64,000 nucleotides of DNA from Vitis vinifera (GCF_030704535.1 NC_081806.1:4735001-4799000); one strand, 5' to 3'; shown: positions 48,876-61,946, counted from the stretch's first letter. Numbers and translations: made by a program. Notes: generated by a model not told the origin, from the letters alone.

Positions 48876-51800
48876 TCATCTGAGCTGGACAATTCCCGCA
48901 CTGACCAACTTCTGGATTTTGTTCATCACCTGAGGGTTCTTTGTGTGTTCCTGTGCAGCTTTTGGATTCTCCTGGAAGTCAATCAACACCTGTCCCAATC
49001 CAAGTGATTATCAGCAATAATATGTAAAACAATAGAAAACAGTAATCCATCCATTTAGGATTTTAAAATTATATTCATGGAAATGATCTTTCTCAATCCC
49101 TACCTGTCTCATAACAGGATCTGAGAGGATGTTCTGAATTTCTGGATCCTGCATAGCCTTGGCCTGCAAAAGAATAGAACAAACTCAGGACCAAATCTGC
49201 AAATAGCACCAAAGAAACAGTCTTATCTCCTAAAAAGTATTGGAAAATAGTCGGACCTGTCTCTCCTTCAGTTCCTCAGGGCTTATTTCCCCACGGCTAG
49301 CCTTGTTAATTTGTTCTATGCATCTGCAAAGGATTTTCGGAGTGTCACATAAAGCTCCTAACCACTTATTTATGTATGGAACAATTTTCAATCACATTCA
49401 AATTCTAAGCTAAAAGTTTGTATTCAGGTCACATCACCTTCTCACACCATCCAATAGTTCCTGATTGCTTGGGTCATGTTTCAGTCCCTCCTGGTATGTT
49501 TCCAAGGCTTTGTCATATTCTTTCATGAAAAATTGTACTGCACCTTTTCTGGTATACCCCTTGGAAAAAGTTGGATCAAGTTCAATGCACTTTTCTGCAT
49601 CCTTTAGTCCCTCAGGCAATGCCCCCAGTTTTGTGTAGCATGCAGCCCTGTTGCTGTACGCCTGAAAAACAGAAAACAGTCAACCATGTTAATGTTCAAT
49701 CCAGCAATGTTAATCCCATCTATGACCGTCTAAATCTATTGTGTACTAAAACATAAAAATGGATTTTCCCCCCTTCATTAACCTTTGGGTCGTTGGGATT
49801 CCTTCGCAAGGATTCTGTGTAATGCTTTATAGCCTCTGGATACTTTTGCTGCTTGAAGTACTCATTACCTGTACCATCATTCAAAAAAGTATACATTAAG
49901 TGACATCATCTATCCAGTTGAATACATATTTACAATTCCAGCCATATACATACATGACAGGGAAACAAACAAGGGATAAAAAAGAAAAGAGTAGAAATAA
50001 AGTAAAATTCAGATAGGAAGAGAGAGCAATGGAGGGAGAAATTCATATCATCATGATGAATGACAATAGATCAAGTGCATGGAAAGGCACAACATTACCA
50101 ACAAAGCTAACATAGAAATACCTTTCTCACGCTCCTCATCCGCTAGTTTTGGATCAAAGTACTCTTGCTGCTCTAGGTCTTTCTTTGCTTTCTCAGCTTC
50201 GTTGAGCTTCTTCAATGTGTCTGGGTTGCGATGCTCTGTAAGAGCTTTCTGGAAAGTCTCAATAGCAGGTTCATAGTCCTTTGAACATTTTGCCATTTTC
50301 ACCAAGGCAGTTCCCTTTCTAGTCAAGGCCCTTGCTACCATCTTATAGTCTGACCTAAGCTCTCTTCCCCTTTCAACAGCTTTGTCGCAATCCTTGATAC
50401 ATTCTTCATACTGGGGGGGGGGGGGGGGGGGGAACCCACATCAATTTAAAAGGGTGTGGAGGTGAAAGTAAATAAAATAAATAGAATGACATGGTTGTCA
50501 CCAAAGCACTATTTCCCGAATAAAACAGGTAGAATATATATAATTACATTGTGAAATCATAAGCCTGGGTGAAACATAATGTGAAATTGTAAGCCCAAGT
50601 AAAACGAAATGCCAATAAACGATAGTTAACATCTATATCAAGGAATTCAGGAAACAAGAGCAGGAACATTGGTAGCTATTGCTATAGGCAACCTAGAAGA
50701 CACACCACCAGCAATGATGCGACATGAAAAGCAGGCTACTGGGAAGTGGAAGGAAAAAAGAATAAAATGCATGGAAAAAAACCCAAAAATTAAAAATTGA
50801 AAAAAAAAATGTAAAAAAAAAAAAAAAAACGTGCATGAGATTGCCATAGCCTCATTATTGACTTCTTTGGGGTTTTCTAAAGACAAGATTTGAACTACTT
50901 TTAAGTTGAAAAAAATTTATCAAAAAATGAGCTCCAAGTTTGAATGAAAGAAAGTGCATATACTATTTCAAATATCCATACCATTTAATCATATGTTGAA
51001 ATCCATGTAGTGAAAGTTCATTATGATGTCCCTATTCAAAAGAGAAATCACGTCCATTGGCATGCTAACACCAATATACTATCTGGAACATTAAGCAAAA
51101 CAGACACACAAGAAACTCTCAGATGACAATAAAACCAGTAACATTTTCTCACAAAACAGTCTCTATCAAGCCCACCACAAGTTCTCAACTCTTTAGCTTC
51201 CAAGCTCCTCCCAAGTTCTCAGCTATTTGGCCCCACCCAAGAGCTCTACATCTGATTTCAGGAGCTCAACTCAAGCGATGATTAAGTCAGGTTGGTTCGG
51301 TTGTTTTTTTTTATACCAGAAGATGTTTTGTTCAAGAACTCAATTTCCAAGATGAAAAATGGTTTCTTTCTTTTCTTTTTATTTTTATTTTTTATTTTAC
51401 TAACAATGTATCTCATAAACATCAAGTCACATTCTAAAAGTAAACTATTATGAACTATAAACACTGAGAAACATTTGAAGTCAGTTAGATATAAGAAACC
51501 AAGTTAAATACTTAATGTATGTAGGGCTGCCCAAGGCATCAAACTCAGCCACCCTTAAGGTTCCACTCCAATTTTTTATTCAAATCCAACCCTATGAGTA
51601 GAATATTCAGATCAAGCATGCATGTTGATAAAATTGGGTCAGGTTCAACCTGGCCAATTTTTAGTTCTAGTTTAAAAGAAAAATAAGCTAATCCAATGAA
51701 CATAAGCTTTCATTGCAACCAGGACTTCTTGAGCAAAACATCAATGGCAAGCATTTAGCTCCATTCTAAACTGCTAATTGCCCCGTACACACCCAGCTCG

Positions 51801-53954
51801 TTACACTTTTAACTCAAAAAATGCCCCATAAAAGTTATTTGGAGTGTACCACCATTCAGTAAGTTTTCCTTAAAGGTTTCTGGGTATTGCAATATTAAAT
51901 AAAAACCATTATTTATCTACTTTCCTAAACTGAGGACCACAATTACCTAAAAAGAAGGCTCTAAACACAACATATAAAGATCATAAACAATTAATAGGCT
52001 AGGAGGAGATATGAATATAATGAGAACTGTTGGCTAAACTCCACTGAGCCTCTTTATAGCAATCTTCAGAAAGGGTAAATGAGAAAAAGAATAGACAGAA
52101 AGGAGAAAAGAATTAAGGACAAGAGAAGAGAGAAAATGACTTTTAATAATCATCCTCAGCCCATGGATGGAGTCTTGTTACCCCCGCACAGGGAGGAGGA
52201 AAATCTCAACCTGACAAAATAGGGATGAGCTCAGCTTGTCAAGAGAGAAGTAAAATTAAAACCCTCTCTGATGGAAACTTCACAATGCTTTTAAAATATA
52301 GAAAAGGTGCTCCTAAAGCTACAAACCACACATTTCATAAAAAATTTGCCTCACTATTGACCACCCTGCTCATATACTTTAACTAGACCCACCAAGGGAA
52401 CCTTGTGAGATCTGTACTAAATCAGTCTTATTTTTTTTATCAGATAGATAATACAAGTACATTAGACAGAGGGATTCAATTAATACAAGGAGAATTAGCA
52501 TGTGAAAAGGATTATTTCTCACTAAAGCAACATGGTTTAAGTTTCCTTTGTTAGGCACAACACAATGTCCTACTAACACAAAGAACCTAAGAGGCCTAGT
52601 GTATCCCATAAAAGGCAAAAGACAATTAAACCATACAGTCCAATCAGATTGTTTAGTAAAGCATCAAACAAGGAAATCCGCTAAGAACATTGCCCCAACA
52701 AACCTTCTCACCAATGCATGCAAAATAGTCAAACCCAAATGGCAAGAAGACAAGACAAATCACAAAGAAGATAAGGAAAAAATAAAGTAAAAGCATTAGA
52801 AACAAAATTAGATTTTTTTCAAGAGATCTCAACTAATATCGTTATTTCGTAGCTGAAACCAAAAGGTGGAGTTGATCAAAGGATATGTCATGTACCATCT
52901 TTCTTCTATATTCAAACAATGACGCAACTAAACAGCATAAAACACAACCCTAAAATCATAGCTAGTGCAGCAAACTTTGATCAAGATCACACCCAAAAAC
53001 ACTTCATTTCCAACGGATCACTATATAACAAATAAAGGCAAAGACCACATTAAAGTAAACCAAACACAATACCTGACCCATTTCCAAGTAAACAGCAGCT
53101 CGGTTTGTGATGAACGATATGTCTTCATCATCCAATTCAATAGCCTTGGTATAATGTTGGATCGCAGTTTCAAAATCTTTCTTCTTATATGCGGCATTGC
53201 CAGCCTCCTTCTCCTTCTGTGCTTTTGCCTTCCTCTCCTTTGCCTCCTTCTCCTCCCCACCGATCTCCATCGGTTCCGGTTCCGACTCCGGCTCTTTCGC
53301 CGGCTCCGACTCAGCCGGCCTCTTTCTCTCAGGCGAGGAAGATTCCGGAAAGTCCGCACCCTCCGGCGCAGTCCGGAGCTTCACATTGAGCAAAACGCCC
53401 AGGGCTTGCATCACCCTTGGGTCCTTCAAATAGATATTCAGATTGTTAGGGTTTCTCTGAATATCCTGCATCATCTTCAAAAAATCGGGCTGCTGCAGAT
53501 AGGCCCTAGTCGTTGGATCGGCCGTTAATTTAGTCCACATCTCCGGTCCCTGGAAAGTATCGCCGAAGGGGGACGAACCCATCGGCGGGGGCGGGGGACG
53601 GGAAGCAGCGGCTTGGGCATCGGCGAGACCTGATTTCAGGGCCTGGTTGTTGGGATCGATTTCGAGGCCTTTCTTATAGGCGGAAACAGCATCGTCCAAG
53701 TGACCGAGCCCTTGATGAGCGGCGCCGAGACGGCTGTAGCCCTTGGACCAATCGGGCTTCAGCTCAACAGTCTTCTTGGCATCGGCTAGGGCTTCAGAGT
53801 ATTGTTGGAGGGAGGCGTAGGCAGCAGATCGGTTGGAGTAGAGGACGTGATTGGTGGGAGCAAGAGCAATCGCATCGGAGAAATGACGAACTGCCGCTGA
53901 GAAGTCGCCTGAGGAGAAGGCGGCGTTGCCTTTGGCTTTGGCTTCTTCGGCCAT
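48876..53954 (-). CDS. HOP: Hop/STI1, HSP70-HSP90 organizing protein
   Basis: Cytosolic adaptor that holds Hsp70 and Hsp90 together so clients pass between them; plant Hop also serves in heat tolerance (family knowledge). Seven exons, 53954-53073, 50410-50122, 49868-49783, 49661-49438, 49323-49257, 49163-49104 and 48989-48876, join in frame to 573 residues; Arabidopsis Hop1 is near 572. TPR1 (MAEEAKAKGNAAFSSGDF to about residue 105), DP1 (GPEMWTKLTADPTTRAYL), a charged basic/acidic linker (SPERKRPAESEP), TPR2A (AQKEKEAGNAAYKKKDFET), TPR2B (EREKGNEYFKQQKY) and DP2 (DPEIQNILSDPVMRQ to the end at VQLR). The ATG at 53954 gives the family start MAEEAK; an in-frame ATG 15 bases upstream is possible. 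Intron 1 is 2.66 kb and ends in an odd run of 20 C. A heat-shock element and a TATA box lie upstream. Confidence 0.96.
50411..53072 (-). other. Intron 1 of Hop (2.66 kb)
   Basis: Donor GTATTG at the right end, acceptor CAG at the left. It holds no gene that I can support. Notable content: a homopolymer of 20 G on the plus strand (20 C in the transcript) right at the acceptor, and an A-run near 50814-50829. Confidence 0.85.
50413..50432. repeat. Homopolymer of 20 G (C20 in the Hop transcript)
   Basis: Twenty G in a row on the plus strand directly before the AG acceptor of Hop exon 2. It serves as the polypyrimidine tract of intron 1. Confidence 0.9.
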
Positions 53955-54029
53955 GAATGAGTTGGGCACTCGGAAGAGCGAATGATTGGAGATTGATGGT
54001 AATCGGATACAATGAAGCAGAATACGGGG

Positions 54030-54036
54030 TTTTATA
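54030..54036 (-). promoter_or_regulatory. TATA box of Hop
   Basis: TATAAAA on the minus strand, about 76 bases upstream of the ATG at 53954. Confidence 0.75.
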
Positions 54037-54085
54037 GGGCAAGAAGGGTGAGACTAGAGAGACCCTGAGAATGATCTGGAAATGT

Positions 54086-54098
54086 TTCTGGAAAGTTC
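54086..54098 (-). promoter_or_regulatory. Heat-shock element of Hop
   Basis: TTCTGGAAAGTTC has the three alternating units nTTCn-nGAAn-nTTCn in perfect phase, 50 bases upstream of the TATA box; another GAA lies just outside, out of phase. Heat-shock factors bind such sites, so Hop is likely heat-induced (inference from sequence and family). Confidence 0.8.
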
Positions 54099-54376
54099 CG
54101 GGGCCTTGCGTAGACTCCTACTTGACTTCCAACCGCTTGTGAGCGGCACGCTGGGATTGGGAATTGAGCTGTTTGGATGCAGGTATGTACTTGTCTAACG
54201 CTAATCTAACATTTATAGAGTAATACTGAAATTAGTACATACAGAAATTCAATTTCGTTTGGTAATGAAATGCACAAAATCTAGGTGTGAGACGCATAAA
54301 CTTACCAAAAAGAATTAGAAAGGGGAAAATTGCAAGAAAATTATTTCAAAAGTAATGAATTTATTAATTTGATAAG

Positions 54377-54640
54377 TGTGAAGATATGCAGAATTGTAAG
54401 GAAAATAGAGGAGCAAACAGAGGAGCACTCAAACGTGTATTGAAACTGAAATTCTCCTTACATTCAGATGATATAAAAATGTACAGGTGAGGTCTATTTA
54501 TACACTTGAAATGGATCAATAAAGCTGTTAAGTATTGACAACTAGCATAACTAATTTAACTGACATTAGTTAGATGAATTATGTTTGGCTATTTGTGATT
54601 TTAACTCTAATTCATCTATCAGATTTTGGATATTCCAACA
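54377..54640 (-). repeat. 3' LTR of the Copia element
   Basis: Begins TGTTGGAATATCC on the minus strand and ends TTCACA. It holds TATAAATAGA near 54492-54501 on the minus strand, which can act as an LTR promoter pointing toward Hop. Confidence 0.93.
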
Positions 54641-54651
54641 CCCCCCCTCAA
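54641..54651 (-). other. Polypurine tract of the Copia element
   Basis: TTGAGGGGGGG on the minus strand, directly inside the 3' LTR; the start site of plus-strand synthesis in the family. Confidence 0.8.
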
Positions 54652-57600
54652 GATGAAAATGAATGTTTATCATTCCCATCTTGCTGATAAGATGATGAAA
54701 ATAGAGACATCCGAGAGGTTTGGTCAATATATCCGCCAGTTGATGCTTGGAAGGAATGTGGATTATTTTGATCAAACCCTCTTGCAATTTCTCTCTAACT
54801 AGATGGCAATCGAGTTGTATATGTTTTGTTCGTTCGTGGTGTACTGGGTTGGAAGCTATTTTTGAAGCAGGTTTGCTGTCAGTATACAGCAGTGCTGGTT
54901 GAGGATGCTTAACATTCAAATCAGCCAACAAATAAACCAACCATTGAAGCTCACAAATTGTAGTGGCTAAAGCTCTGTATTCAACTTCTGTCGAGGACCT
55001 ACTTACAGTAGGTTGCTTCTTTGATTTCCAAGATATGAGAGAGTCTCCTATGAAAACTGTGAAACCAGTAACACTTCGCCTAGTGTCAATGCAGCCACCC
55101 CATTCACTATCAGAATATGCCTTTAAATGTAGATCAGATGAAGCCTTTAGGAATAAACCTTGACCTGGTGTTGCCTTAATGTATCGAAGAACTCTTTCTG
55201 CAGCTTGTAAATATGTTGAATGAGGATTAGACATAAACTGGCTGAGAGCTTGTACTGTATGTGCCAAGTTAGGTCTAGTGATTGTTAAGTAAAGAAGTCT
55301 GCCAATGAGTCTTCTATATGATGCAGGATCAGACAATAAAGGACTTGAATCATTGGCAGTAAGTTTTAAACTTGATTCCATAGGAAAACCAACTGGTTTA
55401 GAGCCAGAGAAACCACTATCTTTCAATACATCCAGAGCATACTTTCGTTGAGACAACACAATACCTTTTGCTGATCTGGCTACTTCAATGCCTAAAAAAT
55501 ATTTCAGTTCACCTAAATCTTTTATAGTAAAAGATTCATGGAGAAACTTTTTCACAGCATCTATTTCCTTGAGATCATTTGAAGCTATTATAACATCATC
55601 AACGTATATTAATAGAGCAATGAAACTAGTTGATGTTTGTCTGATAAAAAGGCTTGAATCTGCCTTTGCTTGACTGAAACCAAACTTGAGTAAAGATGAA
55701 GACAACTTTGAGTACCACTGCCTCGAAGCTTGTCTTAAACCATATAAACTCTTTTTGAGTTTACAAACCTGAGGGTCATTTGGTGTTGAAAAACCTGGTG
55801 GCAATTGCATGTAGACCTCCTCATTTAAGTCTCCATGTAAGAAGGCATTATTTACATCAAGTTGATGTGAATACCATTGTTTAGTTGCTGCAATAGCAAG
55901 AAGCACTCTAACTGTTGTCATCTTTGCAACAAGAGAGTATGTGTCAAAAAAATCAAGCCCCTCTTGTTGAGTGTAGCCCTTGGCTACAAGCCTGGCTTTG
56001 TACCTTTCTACACTCCCATCCGCCTTAAATTTCACTCGATATACCCACTTACAACCTATAGCAGTTTTGTTTGGAGGTAAAATTGCAAGATCCCAAGTTT
56101 TATTATGCTCAAGAGCTTTTATTTCATCAGTCATGGTAGTTTGCCAATGAGGAATTGAGACAGCCTGTTTGTAAGTTTTTGGTTCAAAAGTGGATGAAAT
56201 AACAGAAATGAAGGCTTTGTGTTTGGAGGATAATCTGGAATCAGATAAAAAGGAGAATATGCAGTAGTGCTTACCAGATGAGGAGCAACTTGAAGGTGCT
56301 TGAGTTGCTGAATCAATCTTAGTCATATTACCACAATAGTAATTCTGCAAGTATTTAGGTAAATGCTTGGTTCTTTCAGACCTTCTAAGACTATTAGCAT
56401 AATTGTTTGCATGAATTGTCTTTTCAGGAATTGAAGATTCAATAACAGAGGTTGGATCAGTAGAATTTGTAGAACCAGAAGCTATATAAACTAAGTTGTT
56501 TGGTTTGCAGGATTTGGATTCATATATTTGGGGAAAATCTAGAAAAACAAAAGGTTTGTGAATTGTGTCTGGAATAGAGGGAAATGTAGATTCATGAAAA
56601 AGTACATTCCGAGAAACAAAAGTTTTGAGAGTTGTTAAGTCAAGAACTTTGTATCCTTTAATGTTTGGTGGATAACCAAGAAAAATACATTTTGTTGCTC
56701 TTGGATGGAATTTGCCTCGATTGTTTGTGATTGTACTAGCAAAGCATAAACAACCGAAGACTTTGAAGTAATTGTAGTTAGGTGGCTTTTGAAACAATAA
56801 CTGATATGGTGTTTGATTATTTAGAATGTATGATGGAGTACGATTTATCAGATGTGTGGCTGTTAATACACAATTTGTCCAATAGGATAAGGGTAATTTT
56901 GACTGAAACATGAGAGATCTAGCTACATTCAATAGGTGTTGATGTTTTCTTTCAACCCTTCCATTTTGTTCAGGTGTTTCAACACATGATAATTGATGAA
57001 TAATGCCATGTTCTTGATAGAAAGTAGGCATATTAAATTCTTGACCATTATCTGATCTAAGAGTTTGAATATTAGTGTTGAAATGAGTGTGAACATAAGC
57101 TAGAAAGTTGGTAAGTATAGCTCGAGTTTCTGTTTTGGTTTTTATTAAGAATAACCAAGAGAATCTTGTGAAATCATCAACAATAGTTAGAAAGAATATG
57201 TAACCAGAATATGAAGGAATGGAAAAAGGCCCCCAAATGTCAGTGTGAACCAATTGAAAGGCTTTATTTGATTAACTATTTGATATAGGAAATGGTAGCT
57301 TTTTCTGTTTAGCTAATGGACAGATCTCACAAACTTTGTTATGAATAGCCTTTACAGAAGAATCAGAACTATTTATGAGTTGTATTTTTGCATTTGGAAT
57401 ATGGCCTAAACGAAAATGCCATAGATCAGAATTAACAGTACAAGACTCAACTAAAGAACTAGAAGGTAAACCAATTGAACTAGAAAACATTTCTTTATTT
57501 GTTTGAGCAGATAATTGTTGAAGATGGTATAAAGCAGATTGAACTTCAGCAAGCCCAATCATCCTCCATTTGCTGAGGTCCTGCAAGATACATTTGGATT

Positions 57601-59120
57601 GAAGAAAAAATAATCCAATTGAATTATCTTTAGTTAATCTTGATGTAGAAACAAGATTGATATTGAAAGATGGAACATAAAGAGCATTGTGTAAAGTAAT
57701 ATCAGGTGAGAATTTTACAGATCCAGTGAAGATAATTGGAACTGTTTGTCCATTTGGTAAATGAACTTTGGAAGATGTTTTAGGTAAAACAATCGAGTCA
57801 AATAGAAGGGGAGAACATATCATATGATCTGTTGCTCCTGTATCAAGAATCCAAGTAAACTGGTTCTTTGATGAAGAAACTGTATTGCAGAAAAAGGAAT
57901 TACCTGAGGTGGATGCAACATTGACAGTTGCATTAGAATTTGTGTTTGAGCTGGAAAGGTTGTTTGCTAGAGTAAGCAGATTTTGGATTTGTTCTTGAGA
58001 AAAAATCATGTTGGAATTACTTGAATTTTGCTCCAAAACATTAGTATTATTTGCAGTAGGCAATCTTTGAAAATTTTTGGCTGCAGTTAGTGTAGAGTTG
58101 AATCTTTTTCCTCTTGGTCCTTTCCATCCAGGAGGATATCCAATTAGCTGAAAACATTTATCAACTAAGTGACCCTAATAACCACAATGAGAGCAGATTG
58201 CATCAGACTTTCCTTTCTGCTTTGTGAATTGAGTATTACTTGTTGAAACGATTCTTGATGATTGTTCAACAACCATTGCTTGTGAATCAATGGAAATGCC
58301 AATTGCATTAGTTAATGATCTTTGACTCTCTTCTTGTAAAAGTAGGGAGAAAACTCTGCTCATAGATGGTAAAGGAGATTGCAGTAGCAATTGACTTCTA
58401 ATTGTTGAATAAGAATCGTGAAGCCCCATAAGAAATTTCATTACATAGTCTGATTGTTGTCTATCAATCAAGTCCTTCAAAATATTACAAGAACAACGAT
58501 TTAGGTTCCCACATCTGCAACTGGGAATAGGACGATAGCTAATGTATTCATCCCATAAAGCCTTGAATTCACTAAAATATTCAGTGATAGATTTTGAATT
58601 TTGAGAAATGGAACTTAATGATTTTTCCAGGGAGAAAACCCTTGGTCTATCACTTCTGAGATATCTGATTTTCAGTTCCTCCCAGATATCAAAAGCATTT
58701 GTGAAATAGAGAAGACTACAACAGATTTCTTTGGCAATTGAATTCATTAGCCAAGACAGGACAAGATTATTGGTTCTTAGCCAAGCAACATGAAGATGAG
58801 GATCATTAGTGATCGGTTGAACCAGAGAACCATCAACAAATGCAATTTTATTTTTCACTGTTAGAGCAATTGACATAGATCGACTCCATGCAATATAATT
58901 CTCACCAGTGAATATCTCGGAAACCAGAAGTGCACCAGGATTATCAGATGGATGTAAGTAATAGTAGCTGGATGAATCATCTGAAAGATTCTGTGCAGGT
59001 CCATTTGATGAATGAGAGTTAGCCATAAAAACATGTTCTTCCTCAGTCATTGTGAAGTAACAATCAACCAGGAAAGATGAAGAAGAATCAAGAAAGATCA
59101 AGAACAACGGAAAATATGAA

Positions 59121-59132
59121 GCTCTGATACCA
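59121..59132 (-). other. Primer binding site of the Copia element
   Basis: TGGTATCAGAGC on the minus strand, complementary to the 3' end of initiator Met tRNA, directly inside the 5' LTR. Confidence 0.9.
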
Positions 59133-59396
59133 TGTGAAGATATGCAGAATTGTAAGGAAAACAGAGTAGAAAACAGAGGAGCACTCAAACGTGTATTGAA
59201 ACTGAAATTCTCCTTACATTCAGATGATATAAAAATGTACAGGTGAGGTCTATTTATACACTTGAAATGGATCAATAAAGCTGTTAAGTATTGACAACTG
59301 GCATAACTAATTTAACTGACATTAGTTAGATGAATTCTGTTTGGCTATTTGTGATTTTAACTCTAATTCATCTATCAGATTTTGGATATTCCAACA
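59133..59396 (-). repeat. 5' LTR of the Copia element
   Basis: Same 264-bp sequence as the left LTR with about five substitutions and no length change. Confidence 0.93.
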
Positions 59397-59401
59397 ATAA
59401 G

Positions 59402-61946
59402 AGTGAATATCCTTCCTCTCGCAATAGGTAGTATGTATGCTTAGAAAGTGCTCTAATGCCACCCCCTATCTTCATTTGATCTCGAGATTCTTTCATACAT
59501 CAAATTGGTTCTTAATAAATTGTGTGCTTTTATTGTTATATCTTTTGAGAATATTTATTTGTGTTAAGCATTTTTAGCTCATGTGATGAACGTTTTTAGC
59601 TTGCTTGTTTCTTAAAATTTAGGTTGTTGAAAGGAAATTACTTTTCTTGAATTAAAATCATGATTGGTAGATATGTTTGTTGATAATGGATTTACATTAC
59701 TTTTATATATATTTGGTTGCAAAAATAGTTAGGTTAAAGTTTTAGGATCCTTGAATTGGTATGTTAGGGTCAACTTATATTTGTAACTCAATCCACACAC
59801 TCCATAGGGCATATCCTTGTGGTGTAGCCTACTTAAGAATTGAACTCTTTAGCTTAAGAAAAACTACTTAGATGTAGAAGTAGAGATTTTTTTTGAAAAA
59901 AAAGGTCAATAAGTTGAGGAAAAAAAAAGAATAAAGAAGAAGAGTGTAATGACTTATTCAAGGCTTAAGTACTAGCTCTCAGGAGTTTATAACATTTTTG
60001 TCTTTAAACCTTGGTATTTATACCCAACTAGTTAGGAGTCATCGATAGTGTGTTCATTACATAAGTTGAAAACTAGTTAACACTCTAGTGAAATAAAAAG
60101 CCACAACATTGAACCTTATTCTAAAAAGTTAGGGATGATGCCTTGAAGGGTGGTCATTTAGTGTACTTATCATGAGAAACCCATCTAGATGGTTAAAACA
60201 AGTCATTCCTAAAATTATGAGGTAATGCATTACAATTTCTACTAGATTGCACAAATCCACGAATCGACTATGAATAACTTGTCATCTTGTAAGAAACTCA
60301 TAACTTGTATTTTTTATGCAACTTTTAATGGACAAAAGTCATGTACAATGCAAGTGATATGAACATGTATGTGACTGCAAATCTTTATTGTAAATAAAAT
60401 ATTAAAGCCTAAATACGTGATAACTCTAGAGAAAAAAAAATAGAGATATAGTCATTATGACTTTGTAGTATTCTAGGTTGTCGTCATCTGTGATCAACTC
60501 TAATGTGCTCAATTGTTTTTGGATTAAAAGGATTAATTATTTACTATAGGTAAAAAAATAAATAAAAAATAAAAACCTAATATAAATAGATCAAAATAAA
60601 ATATGGATAAAGATTTCCTAAAATAAACTTATTTAAATTATACAATAAGTATCAATTTAATTTAATTAATCAAAATTGAGTATTCACAATCCAACTTTAG
60701 GTATAGACCTTTAGGTGAAACAAGGGCATATAATTTAATAATCTTAAGGTAATCACAATGCATGGTCCAATGAGACCAACTTAAGTTTCACACCTTAAAG
60801 TTGATTTGAATCATAACTTTTAATATTTTATTCCATTTAATTGCTTAATAGATTAATAAATATAAAATCTAAGTTTAAGTCTAATGTTTTTACGCTTTTA
60901 CCATTCTATGTATATTTGTCTTAATATAGATAACAATGACAAAATCTCTAATAACTAAGGATCAAAATTACCGAAAATTCCTATTATCAAGGAATATGTG
61001 ATTATACTATTTCTCAAGTCAAACTAATTTTAGAGGGTATTTTGATCTCAACACTAGCGTCTTTAACCTTTTATTCAATTCCATTATTAATCTGATTTCA
61101 CTTATTGTTTTCTTTTAGATTTAACCTTAAGTTTTTATGTTTCACCCCAAAATGACTTTTTAGCATCTTATAAGCATACTCTCACATACATAAAAGAATA
61201 AGAAAGAATCATTATTGATTTTAAAGAAATTAAAAGTAATAATATATTCAACAATAAAAAGAGAAAGAAAACGAATCAAGAAAAATCTTCAAGGTTTTCT
61301 TCTTCCTTCCTCATAATCATCAAATCATCTCTAATTCTCCTAAAAAAAATAAAAATCAAGAACTCCTTAGAAAACCTAAAACTTGAGTTTTTATAGTTTC
61401 TACAAAAGAAAACCTAACACATAGCATGTTCATATTGACCACTTATTTTACAAATAATTACCTAAAAATGACTAAAAATAAAATAAAATCATGATTTTTC
61501 AGTTGTATGGGGTCCACTTAGGGTGGATAGAGTGCCTAAGATGCAATTCTTGAAGTAAAGGAGGATCATCAATATCAAAGTGGTAGTATGTGATTTTGAA
61601 ATTGGGTCATTTCGAAATGAATTGCAAATTCATAAAAATGACTAAAAAAATAATAATAAAATCATGATTTCCAATCGTGTGGGGTTCACTTAGGGGGGAT
61701 AGAGTGATTAAAATGCAATTCTCGAGGTGGAAGAGGAGAAACATCAAAGTAGCAGTGTGTGATTTTTGAAATTGGGTCATTTCAAAATGGATTTCAAATT
61801 CATAAGTTGATTTTCAAAATCGAAATGATCCTTCAATTTTGTGCAATTGTTTTCAAATGGTCATAACTTTTTCATTTTAACTTCAATTTATGCACTATTT
61901 GAAGCATTAGACTCCTACTTTTAAGCTTCAAAACCATATGTGACTT
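59402..61946. other. AT-rich spacer, no gene seen
   Basis: No exon or known family is recognisable. The right part has a 170-bp tandem duplication at 61463-61803. Confidence 0.65.
61463..61803. repeat. Tandem duplication, unit 170 bp
   Basis: TAAAAATGACTAAAAA starts both copies (61463 and 61633). GGGGTYCACTTAGGG, GATAGAGTG, ATGCAATTCT and GAAATTGGGTCATTTC recur in the same order in each. Confidence 0.85.

Larger units (their letters stand above)
54377..59396 (-). mobile_element. Ty1/Copia LTR retrotransposon, nearly whole, 5.0 kb
   Basis: LTRs of 264 bp at 54377-54640 and 59133-59396 share all but about five positions (near 98% identity). ATAAG flanks both ends (54372-54376 and 59397-59401). 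It reads leftward: primer site TGGTATCAGAGC next to the right LTR, gag at about 58.1-59.05 kb (with FTGENYIAWSRSM and a CCHC-type knuckle start), protease (WILDTGATDHM), integrase (VHTDIWGPFS, DNGQEF), reverse transcriptase (YVDDVI) and RNase H (TDSKPA) down to about 54.65 kb, and a polypurine tract next to the left LTR. It looks almost whole, with only about two breaks in its coding part, so it is a recent fossil. With a rate near 1.3e-8 per site per year (assumed), LTR divergence gives well under 1-1.5 million years. The lineage within Copia is not settled. Confidence 0.95.
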
